Positions 24,842 to 32,843 of a stretch of DNA of 64,000 nt are shown in pieces. The stretch lies in contig NZ_LMDG01000032.1 in the NCBI RefSeq assembly GCF_001426265.1, forward strand, positions 241,900 through 305,899. The letters run 5' to 3'. Both the position numbers and the translations under genes were made by a program. Source of the DNA: Rhizobium sp. Root1220 (GTDB lineage Bacteria; Pseudomonadota; Alphaproteobacteria; Rhizobiales; Rhizobiaceae). How positions within the stretch are numbered: the stretch's first letter is position 1; each line of letters starts with the position of its first letter. The notes beneath the pieces are model-generated. The model had not been told where the DNA came from. It did not search any database and worked only from the letters and a program-made list of their open reading frames with translations.

Positions 24842-25711
24842 CTAATTCGGGCGAACGACCACGGTCGCCGACATGCCGGCTGCAAGCTCCACATCGGGGG
24901 GCACATTCTCCAGTGTAATGCGCACCGGGATTCGCTGGGCGAGACGGATCCACTCGAAATTGGGATCGACCGAGGCGAGCAGGCCACCGCCGGCCGCGGT
25001 AGGGTTGGCGATAGCGCGGCTCAGCCCCTGTACCTTGCCCCCCAAGAGAGTTCCTCCTGCCATAAGGCGAATCTCTGCTTGGCTGCCTGCCTTGATCGCG
25101 GGCAGCTTCGTTTCCATGAAATAGGCATAGACGTAGAAGGAGTCGCTATCGACGAGTGCCAACACACTGGTGCCCTTGTTCGCATAGTCGCCGGCTCCGG
25201 CTGTCAAATTGGCGACGAAACCGTTCACCGGCGAGCGCACTGTACTTCGTTCCAGGTCGAGTTGCGCCGTGGCAAGCTGCGACTGCGCAAGTTGCAGCGC
25301 CGCGGAAGCTTCCGCCGCCTTTGCCCGCGTCGTTTCGGCCGCCTCCGCCGATATGACACCGGAACCATCGGTGAGCATCCTTGCATCCCGGTCGGCATCA
25401 TCCCGGGCGAGTTTCAGCGCCCACTGGCTTTGGTCGGCGGCCGCCTGCGCTTGCGCCACTGCCAGCGTGAAACGTTGCTGGTCGATGACGAATAACACGT
25501 CGCCTCTGATGATTTTCTGGTTGTCGGAGACATTGATCGATGTGATCGGTCCCGAAACATCCGGCGCAACCTCAACGATCGTTGCCTGAACGCGTGCATC
25601 TCGGGTCCAAGGGGAAATGGTGTAAAAACTCCATAACCACCAGCCGGACAGCACCGCGCCCGCCGCGACAACGAGAGTGGCGAGAACGCGCAGTGATGCG
25701 ACTACAGCCAT
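24842..25711 (-). CDS. HlyD/AaeA-type efflux membrane-fusion protein
   Basis: A 289-aa periplasmic adaptor. There is one N-terminal membrane anchor (residues 5-30, ATLVVAAGAVLSGWWLWSFY), then YTISPWTRDARVQATIVEVAPDVSG. This last block is highly typical of the AaeA/EmrA-like partners of FUSC transporters. The lipoyl and hairpin segments follow (KIIRGDVLFVIDQQRF, AQAAADQSQW), then RSTVRSPVNGFVANL and the C-terminal beta-barrel. ATG 25711 overlaps the end of the DUF1656 gene by 10 bases. It should link the AaeB-like pump at 25953-28109 to the outer membrane. Confidence 0.92.
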   Translation of the reverse strand: MAVVASLRVLATLVVAAGAVLSGWWLWSFYTISPWTRDARVQATIVEVAPDVSGPITSINVSDNQKIIRGDVLFVIDQQRFTLAVAQAQAAADQSQWALKLARDDADRDARMLTDGSGVISAEAAETTRAKAAEASAALQLAQSQLATAQLDLERSTVRSPVNGFVANLTAGAGDYANKGTSVLALVDSDSFYVYAYFMETKLPAIKAGSQAEIRLMAGGTLLGGKVQGLSRAIANPTAAGGGLLASVDPNFEWIRLAQRIPVRITLENVPPDVELAAGMSATVVVRPN

Positions 25712-25950
25712 GCGAGATTCCCGAAGTAGACAATTCCACCCATGAGCAACAGATAAAGCGCGATATTGAACAACGAACGATGCCAGACAAAGCGGTAGAG
25801 ACCGAGCCGCTCCAGCAGCCAGCGCGCAAACAGGAATACGACAAGTGCACCGCCGGCCCAGAGCGCCAATGGCGGCAGGTAAAAGCCGAGAAACTCCACG
25901 GTATGAAACACGGCGAGACTTGGCGTCATGTTCGATCCTTGGTTGAACAT
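25702..25950 (-). CDS. DUF1656 small inner-membrane protein (AaeX-like)
   Basis: An 82-aa protein with two hydrophobic segments (FLGFYLPPLALWAGGALVVFL and SLFNIALYLLLMGGIVYFG region). This matches the DUF1656/AaeX family, which regularly sits between an FUSC pump and its membrane-fusion protein. ATG 25950 has GGAG 7 bases upstream and starts 2 bases after the pump stop. A TTG at 25956 is a poorer choice. It overlaps the fusion-protein gene. Probably an accessory part of the efflux complex, with its exact role unproven in the family. Confidence 0.88.
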   Translation of the reverse strand: MFNQGSNMTPSLAVFHTVEFLGFYLPPLALWAGGALVVFLFARWLLERLGLYRFVWHRSLFNIALYLLLMGGIVYFGNLAWL

Positions 25951-25952
25951 TG

Positions 25953-28109
25953 TCAATCTCCGTCAAAGTCGTGCAGGAGATAGGCGCGGTCGATGTCGAA
26001 CCGATCGGCAAGAAAACGCAAGGAGGCGCCTGTGCACAGCAGCGAGCGCACTGAAGGGCCGGGACTAAGTGGTCGGGCGGAAATCCAGGCGAGCATCTCG
26101 GTGACAAGAGCTTCGGCCTCGGCGAAGCGAACCTGACGATCCGCGTTCCGTTCTGTTGCAAACCTTTCAAGCGCTGTAGCGAACCGGCTGAGAAAGCTCT
26201 CGATAGCACGGGCAACATCGCGTGGCATGTCGGTCTGTGATTTGAGGTCTACCAGTCGGCCAAGTTCAGCCGTGGAGGAGGCCGCGCCGAGCATCCCTCG
26301 CAAGAACTCTTCTTCGCTTTGTCGATCGAGCGCAAGACGGGGTAAGAGTGCGGCCAGCATGTTGCCGATCTCGTCGGCGCCGCGGCGGGGGAGGAGCATG
26401 CCCCGCGCGACCGCGGGCAGGACCCCGCCGATCGTGCGCCGCCAGCTCTGCTCCCGCCTCGCCTTCGAGGTGACGGGCAGCGCTACGATGACAGCGAGGC
26501 AGACCACCATACCGAGAAGGATCGCGATTGCGCTGCTGACGAAGCCGATCTCATCCGGCGTAAAAACATTACCGGTGCTCAGATAGGAGATTGCAAAGCC
26601 TCCGAACGCGATGCCCGCCAGGGAGCGGTTCGGCGTTCCGATCATCAGGCCCGCCGGCAGCAACAGCAGCAGCAATACGATAGCGAGTGTGCCGAAGCCT
26701 TCGATGCGAGGGAGGACAAAGATCATGGCGAGGTAACTGAGCAGAATACCGCAACCTGTCCAGACGAGGTAGGTGCGTGCCGCTGCCTGCGGATTATCCT
26801 GGTTGACAGCGAAGAACAGCATGATCGCGCCCCCGGAGACCGCCGTGAAGCCCTCGTTCCAGCCGCTCGCCATCCACATGATACTGAGCATCAGCATGGC
26901 GAACGCTGCGCGGATGGCGATTAGCAGTGCCTCCCTGCGACCCTCGGGGTCCGGCCGATGCCGAGCGGCTGATGGCGACCGGGTATCCCGGTTGTCCGCG
27001 CCTGCCGATTCGGCGGCCGCTATCGTGGCAAGGCTGCGAAGAAGATGGGCGACGCGCTCCAGGATCAGTATTCCATTGGCGAGCGCATCGAAGGGAGCCT
27101 TGCCCGCCATCTTTTCAAGTTCCGCCGCCTCCTCGTCCAGCGCCCGCTGCATTGCCCGCAGTTCGCTTCTCAACGTCCCTGGATTCCGCCACATCAGCGG
27201 ATTGGCCGCCACCTGCTCAATCCGCACGGCGATCGCTTCCAGGGCGGGGACCAATCGGTCCCGAACTGCCGCCGCCCCGTCTCCTTCAAACGCATCGAGA
27301 CGGACGAACAGGCCGCGCGCAACCGACAGCACGACAAGGAACTCGCGGAGGATGCGTCGTAGCCGCTTCGCGCTGGCGCGCATTTCCGGCGCCTCGAAAA
27401 GCGCCGAAGATCGCAGCGCGTCGAACGAGACAACCTTCGCTACCATCTGCTGACGCATGCGGGCGAAGACTTCGGGCGGCGCAGAGAGGCGAAGTGCAAT
27501 CGCGGTATAGCCTGCCAGGTCACGGAACGTACTCGCGAGCGATTCGCGCAGGGCGTCGCCCGCGTACCGTGGAAAGATGAGCATGCTCGCAGCAGTGCCG
27601 CAGCCGATGCCTATCAGGATGGCGCCTATTCGGTCGACGGCGATCGACCAGGCCTGGAGGGGATCGCTCGACCCCTCATAGGCAATCAGCAGTGCCGTGT
27701 AGCCGCCAAGGAGCACGCCATAGGAGACAAAGTTGCGCAACCTGGCGCCGACGTAAAAACTGACGCCGACGACGAACACCGTGGCAGCAACAAGCATATG
27801 TGGTGCCTGCGAGAACATCCCGGCAATGGCAAGGCCGATTGCCCCGCCGCCTACCGTGCCGATGGCACGCCAGGTACCCTTGGAAAGGGCAGCGCCGACC
27901 GTCGGCTGTGCAAGCAGGTAAACCGTCAACGTTGCCCATTGCGGGTCTTTCAGTTCAAGGCGGTAGGCGATCGCCAAGGCAAGTATTGCCGCCCCCGCCG
28001 TCCTTGCCGAGAAAAGGAAATTACGCCAGCCGAGATCGACGGAGAACAGACGCCGCGCGGCCACAATCACCGTATTTGAAACGTGAGCGGTTGCGGCGTC
28101 GGCGCTCAT
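25953..28109 (-). CDS. FUSC-family / AaeB-like efflux pump
   Basis: A 718-aa inner-membrane transporter. Two blocks of membrane helices (about 25-190 and 375-520) alternate with two large cytoplasmic regions, the FUSC architecture seen in AaeB and fusaric-acid resistance proteins. Landmarks are FSARTAGAAILALAIAYRL, DPQWATLTVYLLAQPT and, in the second half, RAAFAMLMLSIMWMASGWNEG. ATG 28109 was chosen because family proteins begin near this point, and it overlaps the stop of a small upstream ORF as ATGA. It likely exports hydroxylated aromatic carboxylates or related weak acids (inference from family). Confidence 0.9.
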   Translation of the reverse strand: MSADAATAHVSNTVIVAARRLFSVDLGWRNFLFSARTAGAAILALAIAYRLELKDPQWATLTVYLLAQPTVGAALSKGTWRAIGTVGGGAIGLAIAGMFSQAPHMLVAATVFVVGVSFYVGARLRNFVSYGVLLGGYTALLIAYEGSSDPLQAWSIAVDRIGAILIGIGCGTAASMLIFPRYAGDALRESLASTFRDLAGYTAIALRLSAPPEVFARMRQQMVAKVVSFDALRSSALFEAPEMRASAKRLRRILREFLVVLSVARGLFVRLDAFEGDGAAAVRDRLVPALEAIAVRIEQVAANPLMWRNPGTLRSELRAMQRALDEEAAELEKMAGKAPFDALANGILILERVAHLLRSLATIAAAESAGADNRDTRSPSAARHRPDPEGRREALLIAIRAAFAMLMLSIMWMASGWNEGFTAVSGGAIMLFFAVNQDNPQAAARTYLVWTGCGILLSYLAMIFVLPRIEGFGTLAIVLLLLLLPAGLMIGTPNRSLAGIAFGGFAISYLSTGNVFTPDEIGFVSSAIAILLGMVVCLAVIVALPVTSKARREQSWRRTIGGVLPAVARGMLLPRRGADEIGNMLAALLPRLALDRQSEEEFLRGMLGAASSTAELGRLVDLKSQTDMPRDVARAIESFLSRFATALERFATERNADRQVRFAEAEALVTEMLAWISARPLSPGPSVRSLLCTGASLRFLADRFDIDRAYLLHDFDGD

Positions 28110-28231
28110 CGCAAATCGGCCGGAAACGAACGGGTCAACGTCGAAGATTGCTTCGAAATCGGTAGCGTCGAGGTTGGCAAACAGATGTCGCCGAGAGTGG
28201 TCTGCGCTTGCGAGAATTCTATTGGCCTCAT
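28106..28231 (-). CDS. Candidate 41-aa leader ORF coupled to the efflux pump gene
   Basis: ATG 28229-28231 follows an excellent ribosome site (AGAGGAGAG). The frame runs 41 codons to a TGA at 28106-28108 that overlaps the pump ATG (28107-28109) as ATGA. The pump itself has no good ribosome site of its own, so re-initiation after this ORF is a sensible way to translate it. The peptide (starts MRPIEFSQAQTTLGD, ends FPADLR) shows no family features and is rich in Ser/Thr. It may be a leader peptide rather than a functional protein. Confidence 0.45.
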   Translation of the reverse strand: MRPIEFSQAQTTLGDICLPTSTLPISKQSSTLTRSFPADLR

Positions 28232-28403
28232 GCGGCTCTCCTCTCAACTAGTCGCGATCATAGACAGAAATTCGATACCGGGACGACCAAATCCGGGTTG
28301 TCGGCGGGTTGATCGAGCCAACAGCGTTGGGCTGATCGCGCCCGAACGTCTCACGCTTTGGATCAAGAGCGGGAAGGGCGTGTTCCCCAGCTAGCCTGAC
28401 GCA

Positions 28404-29567
28404 CTAAGCGGTGGTCGAACTGACCTGCCGCAAGGCAACGTATTCCCACGAGGCAACCATTAAGAGCGTGCCGGTGCTGATCAGTTGAAGGCCGAAATTT
28501 TGCTGGGAGTGCAATAGCGCCAAAGCCGCCGCTAGAACAGCAATGCCCGCAATATGAGAAACCGGAAGCTTCTGTGCCGTCGCCAGCTTGAGCCACACAT
28601 TTCCAGCAAGGAATATGGCTGGACCACCGAGGATGGAAAGAGCGCTCTTGAAGCTGCTTTGTTCTGTGGGATGGGACAGACTGAAGTCCTCGCCGACTGC
28701 CGTCAATATGATTCCAGCGACGATCGGCAAGTGCCCATAAGTGAATAGTCCGTGAGCGACGGTTTCGGGAGCCGACGTCTTCTCGGCCTTGGCCGCCGTT
28801 TCTTGTTGGCCATGATGGAAGTAGATCCACCACATGAAACCGGTGGTCAGAAATGCGCTGCAGAACACCGCAAACGTCAGATTCGGCTGCATGTGTTCTG
28901 CCGCGTTTCGGCCGGTCGTCAGGATTGTCTCGCCGAGGCACAGGATGACGAAAAGAGCACAGCGCTCAGCCATATGTTCTCCGGAAACATTCAATGTTTC
29001 CGGCGGCGAGGCCCCAAGCCGAGGCACCCAGAAACGAGCCAGCGGCGCGCCGTACTCGATCAGAAGAGCGATTGCCCAGAGTACAACGCGTGCTTCCAGT
29101 TCAACAAAGGCGCCTGCCGCCCAAAACAGGCTCGAAGCGAAGACCCAAACGGTGATGCGTACGAAGGTCAGGAACGAAGCTTCGTCTACACCGCGGTAGG
29201 CCCAAAGCATGAAAACGCTACGGCCAATCTGCATCGAGCAGTACAATCCCGCAAACATCGCCCCACGGTCGCCAAATGCACCCGGCAAGGCAATCGCCAA
29301 GAGCACGCCGCCAAACATCAGGGCGAAGAGTAACAGCCGCACGGCCTCCTGGGCGGTATCCAGGAGGTTGGTGACCCATGTCGTATAGATCCAAAGCCAC
29401 CAGATTGCGAAAATGAGGAGGACCGCTTCCGCCAAAGTCGCGGAGCTAAAATCGGCTGCCAGCGTATGGGACAATTGCATGAGAGCAAATACGAAAACGA
29501 GATCGAAGAACAGTTCTGGAAAGCTTGCCTTTGTTCGCTTGGCATTTTCGGTGCGGATCCAACTCAA
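28404..29567 (-). CDS. LtrA-family (low temperature requirement) membrane protein
   Basis: A 387-aa polytopic inner-membrane protein. The N-terminus SFPELFFDLVFVFALMQLSH is the defining block of the LtrA family. About 11 hydrophobic segments follow, with HMAERCALFVILCLGE in the second third and FHHGQ (about 254) after it. The start is TTG 29567 with GAGG 8 bases upstream; no closer ATG keeps the conserved N-terminus. The family is named from a Listeria cold-growth mutant, but its biochemical role is not established. It stands alone, 156 bases from the efflux operon. Confidence 0.88.
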   Translation of the reverse strand: MSWIRTENAKRTKASFPELFFDLVFVFALMQLSHTLAADFSSATLAEAVLLIFAIWWLWIYTTWVTNLLDTAQEAVRLLLFALMFGGVLLAIALPGAFGDRGAMFAGLYCSMQIGRSVFMLWAYRGVDEASFLTFVRITVWVFASSLFWAAGAFVELEARVVLWAIALLIEYGAPLARFWVPRLGASPPETLNVSGEHMAERCALFVILCLGETILTTGRNAAEHMQPNLTFAVFCSAFLTTGFMWWIYFHHGQQETAAKAEKTSAPETVAHGLFTYGHLPIVAGIILTAVGEDFSLSHPTEQSSFKSALSILGGPAIFLAGNVWLKLATAQKLPVSHIAGIAVLAAALALLHSQQNFGLQLISTGTLLMVASWEYVALRQVSSTTA

Positions 29568-29756
29568 GATAAATGCCTCGCGAACCTGCAGGATTTTTTT
29601 GCGTTGCGGCGTTCACAGTGTGACTTCCATGCGCAAGGCGACATCCATGAAGCTTACCTTCCCAGACAATCGATGAACAAGCAACGGGCACTTACGAGGC
29701 GCGGATGACGGCTGGTCGCTACCGCCAAGAATGTACCATCATGATATGCGGCGGGA

Positions 29757-30026
29757 TCACGAGAGCGGATAGGGCTCACGGTCACGATCCTGCTTCAAGA
29801 GTTGGAGTTGTGCTTCGACAACTGAAATCGTGCTCTCCAGGGACATGTTACCGATGAAGCGGGTCCACCTCCCGATGCCTTCGCCACTCGTGACAATGGT
29901 CAGGAAGAAGACCGAGCGATGGGTGGAATCCTCCCACCCCGGATTCAGGATATCTTCGGTTAGGCAACCCAGTTCATTCATGATCTCGTCGTTGATCTCA
30001 TCGGGGATCGGCGGCAGCGAATCCAT
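29757..30026 (-). CDS. Small protein of unknown function, 89 aa
   Basis: An acidic, soluble-looking protein starting MDSLPPIPDEINDEIMNEL and ending in a helical segment (SVVEAQLQLLKQDRDREPYP). No signal peptide or membrane segment is visible. ATG 30026 is preferred over an upstream start because AGGA lies 8 bases before it. It is followed on the same strand by LtrA about 190 bases on and preceded by another small gene 36 bases away, perhaps as a two-gene unit. I do not recognise a family. Confidence 0.55.
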   Translation of the reverse strand: MDSLPPIPDEINDEIMNELGCLTEDILNPGWEDSTHRSVFFLTIVTSGEGIGRWTRFIGNMSLESTISVVEAQLQLLKQDRDREPYPLS

Positions 30027-30062
30027 TATCCATTCCTTTCGAAAGGGTTCGAACAACATGTG

Positions 30063-30437
30063 TCATTGGATCACGTGCGCTGCGGGTTCATCCACGGATT
30101 GCCCCTCGTCACGGGAATAGCTGATCAACCAGAAGGCGCAAACAACAATGATGATGCACATACCGAGGCGTATGGCGTTCTCCAGCGCGACGCCTTCTGA
30201 GCTTGCTTTATCAAATGCATGTATTCGCGCGGCGGTGTTTGCGCCCTCCTCGCGGGCGTTGCCGTTAAAAATGCGTCTCGCCAAGTTGCGTCTCGCGGAA
30301 GCCGTGTCTTCGCGGATTGGCAGAATTAGAACCGTATAGCCTGACAGCTCGAACCGCTTCGCGGCGGCTCTCGCGGATGGCAGGCTTTTGTGGACCTCTT
30401 CAACGTCCCCGCAGACGATCACGGCGTAGAGCGACAT
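30063..30437 (-). CDS. Small C-terminally membrane-anchored protein, 124 aa
   Basis: The N-terminal part (MSLYAVIVCGDVEEVHKSLPSAR region, GYTVLILPIRED) looks like a small alpha/beta domain. A basic stretch follows (RRNLARRIFNGNAR), and a single hydrophobic segment (IRLGMCIIIVVCAFWLISY) lies near the end, with about 20 polar residues after it. This suggests a cytoplasmic domain tethered to the membrane. The start 30437 has GGGAAGAGG just upstream, and TTG 30461 is an alternative. Family unknown. It probably forms a unit with the gene at 29757-30026. Confidence 0.6.
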   Translation of the reverse strand: MSLYAVIVCGDVEEVHKSLPSARAAAKRFELSGYTVLILPIREDTASARRNLARRIFNGNAREEGANTAARIHAFDKASSEGVALENAIRLGMCIIIVVCAFWLISYSRDEGQSVDEPAAHVIQ

Positions 30438-30638
30438 CCTCTTCCCAGCATTGGGTGCCAAAATGATACAGGCTACAATTAGCGATAAAATCGTGCGCTA
30501 TATAAGTCATAACTAATACGTCTTTTTGACAATTGATGCACACCAATGGGGCTTAGCCCAACCTCGATGCGGCGGGACCTGATCCTCGCCCTTGCGGGAG
30601 CGGCTCGACCGGTGGGAGCGAGCGTATCGTATCCGCGG

Positions 30639-31553
30639 CTATTGCTTCCGGAGAGGATCCAGCGGGAGGACTTCCGGACGACGCCAAAGGCTGGCGCTCG
30701 CCATTGCGGCACCACCGACGACCAGCACACCAGACCAAAACAGGGATAAGTCCAGTGCGGTCCACGTGAACAGCGCAACGAGAAGCGCGCCGATGAAAGG
30801 CTCGACAAAGGAAAAGGCGCCCAGCGCCTGTATATCGCCGTGCTTGAGGCCGTGGTCCCAGAAGTAAATGGCAAGTCCCATTGGCAGGCATCCAAGCGCT
30901 GCCATCGCGATCCACTCGTCGGTGTTGGGTTGCACCCATGTCTCGAGTGTGACGTGGGCCAGGAGCGATACGATCGCCGAGGCGCCATAGAACACGCCAA
31001 GGGTCGACGATGGTACTTCAGGCAGCAACCGCGTCATGACGGAATAAAGGCCCCATAGGGCGGCGGCGGCACCGATCAGTGCCAGGTAGAAAGGACCGTC
31101 GGTGCTTGCCGAGCTATGGCCACCAGTTTCAACGAGAGTTACCACCCCCATCAGGCCCAGTCCCACTCCCACGAGATGCCACCACCTTAGGCGTTCGCCG
31201 GGGAGAAACGCGGAGCCGACGACGATCATCAACGGCGTGGTGCCCTGAAGCAGGGCCGCCGCCGCAGGAGGAGCTTTCTGTGTCGCGTAGTAAATGCACG
31301 AGTGGTATCCCGCGAGTGCAAAGACCGTCAGGAACCACACTCGCGGCGGCTGTCTAAATGCAACGAGTGGATTGCTTCGGGTCACGAGCCAAAGCAACGG
31401 CGACATGGCAGCAGCGAAAACGAACGATATCGCTACTGTCTGAAGCGGTGGAATACCCACTGTAAAGGTTACAAGTACGGTTTCCGTCGCCCAGAGAATG
31501 ACGCCGAGTGCTCCAAGCGCCGAGGCGGTTACGCGGTTTCGAGCCAGTCGCAT
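30639..31553 (-). CDS. EamA/DMT-superfamily transporter
   Basis: A 304-aa protein with ten membrane segments arranged as two EamA repeats (ALGALGVILWATETVLVTF at the start, and a second repeat from about residue 155 with LALIGAAAALWGLYSVMTRL). Such proteins usually export metabolites. ATG 31553 lies 14 bases after the decarboxylase stop, so the two genes are very likely co-transcribed. Export of an amine made by the decarboxylase, such as a polyamine or its precursor, is a reasonable inference but not shown by the sequence. Confidence 0.9.
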   Translation of the reverse strand: MRLARNRVTASALGALGVILWATETVLVTFTVGIPPLQTVAISFVFAAAMSPLLWLVTRSNPLVAFRQPPRVWFLTVFALAGYHSCIYYATQKAPPAAAALLQGTTPLMIVVGSAFLPGERLRWWHLVGVGLGLMGVVTLVETGGHSSASTDGPFYLALIGAAAALWGLYSVMTRLLPEVPSSTLGVFYGASAIVSLLAHVTLETWVQPNTDEWIAMAALGCLPMGLAIYFWDHGLKHGDIQALGAFSFVEPFIGALLVALFTWTALDLSLFWSGVLVVGGAAMASASLWRRPEVLPLDPLRKQ

Positions 31554-31566
31554 CGTGATATCGTTT

Positions 31567-32808
31567 CTAGTTGCCGACCGATACAACGTGATCGGCAAAG
31601 AAACCGTTGAAATGGGTGCGCATGGAGAGACTGTAGGCACCCATCATGCCGATCTCTATCCAGTCACCCTCCCTTATATCTTCGGGAAGATTGAAAGGAG
31701 CCCCGAGCACGTCGTTCGAGTCGCAGGTCGGGCCGTAGATCTTGAAATCGACATTCCGGCCGGGTGTCCTGACACCGTCGCGAACGACCCTGACCGGCCT
31801 CCGCTCTTTGGGGTGCCCGAGTTCCTGAAGCGTCCCGAACACGCCATCGTTCAAAAAGAGGTTGCGATCGCGTCGCATCACGACCTGAACGATCGTCGTG
31901 CCGGCGGTGGCGACGAGGCCGCGGCCAGGTTCGCACAGCACGATGCATCCCCGCGGCAACCCTATTTCCTGCATGCCACGAAAAACATTGCCAAAATAGT
32001 GCTCACGATCGACGATGTCGTCGCCGGGGTAGGGCGCTGGAAATCCGCCTCCGACATTCAATACGCTGAGCGATATGCCCGCCTTGTCAGCGACCGCGCC
32101 GGCGAGTTCCACGGCATTGGCAAATGCGGATGCGGCCAGGCACTGCGAGCCGACGTGGAATGAAATTCCCGCTTTGATCTTGCGTTGCTCGATGTATCGC
32201 AACATCTTCGTGGCTTCATTCGGCTGCGCCCCGAATTTCGTGGAGAGCACGTAACGTGCGTCGGCGCCTCGCGTGGCAAGGCGCACAGCGATGACAAGAT
32301 CTTCCCTATCGCCGGTCTCCTGGATGATCTTGTCTATTTCTTCGAAACAGTCCGCTGTGTAGAACCGGATCTTGTGCATTTCGCTGGCGATCCTGATGGC
32401 AGGGCGCGTTTTGGCAGGATTGTTGAAGAACTGTCCCGCTGCCGTGCCGAACATGCCGTCGATCAGGCGAACTTCGTCCAGCGATGCCACGTCAAAATCG
32501 GTTATTCCCGCACGGAACAGCGTTTCGAGCACAAAGGGATGCGGATTGCATTTCACTGCATACAGCGCGCGTCCAGGAAATGTCTGGAAACTCTGGGCTG
32601 CCTCACGGAGCTTTGCGGCCGAAATGCTAAAGATGGGTTCCGTCGGCTTTAGCTCCGCGATGAGCGCATCAACGCTTGCATAGTTGGCAAGCGGCAGATG
32701 AAGATCGCGTGCTTTTCCCTGAGCGGGAAGGGCGCTCTGGATCTGGGATTGGAGCTCTCGTGGTGACAAGCCCGGCGCATCGCCGAGGGATTTCGCAAGC
32801 GCGTTCAT
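31567..32808 (-). CDS. Ornithine-type PLP decarboxylase (alanine-racemase fold)
   Basis: A 413-aa fold-type III PLP decarboxylase. The Schiff-base lysine is Lys86 in YAVKCNP. SFHVGSQ, NVGGGFPAPY (phosphate-binding glycines), CEPGRGLV and the active-site cysteine block GPTCDSNDV are all present. GPTCDSND is typical of ornithine or lysine/ornithine decarboxylases rather than diaminopimelate decarboxylase. It makes putrescine or cadaverine in the cytoplasm. It lies between a c-di-GMP enzyme (35 bases upstream) and an EamA exporter (14 bases downstream), all on one strand. Confidence 0.92.
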   Translation of the reverse strand: MNALAKSLGDAPGLSPRELQSQIQSALPAQGKARDLHLPLANYASVDALIAELKPTEPIFSISAAKLREAAQSFQTFPGRALYAVKCNPHPFVLETLFRAGITDFDVASLDEVRLIDGMFGTAAGQFFNNPAKTRPAIRIASEMHKIRFYTADCFEEIDKIIQETGDREDLVIAVRLATRGADARYVLSTKFGAQPNEATKMLRYIEQRKIKAGISFHVGSQCLAASAFANAVELAGAVADKAGISLSVLNVGGGFPAPYPGDDIVDREHYFGNVFRGMQEIGLPRGCIVLCEPGRGLVATAGTTIVQVVMRRDRNLFLNDGVFGTLQELGHPKERRPVRVVRDGVRTPGRNVDFKIYGPTCDSNDVLGAPFNLPEDIREGDWIEIGMMGAYSLSMRTHFNGFFADHVVSVGN

Positions 32809-32843
32809 TTATAGGATCCGTTTTTGATTTGCTTGGAAAATAG

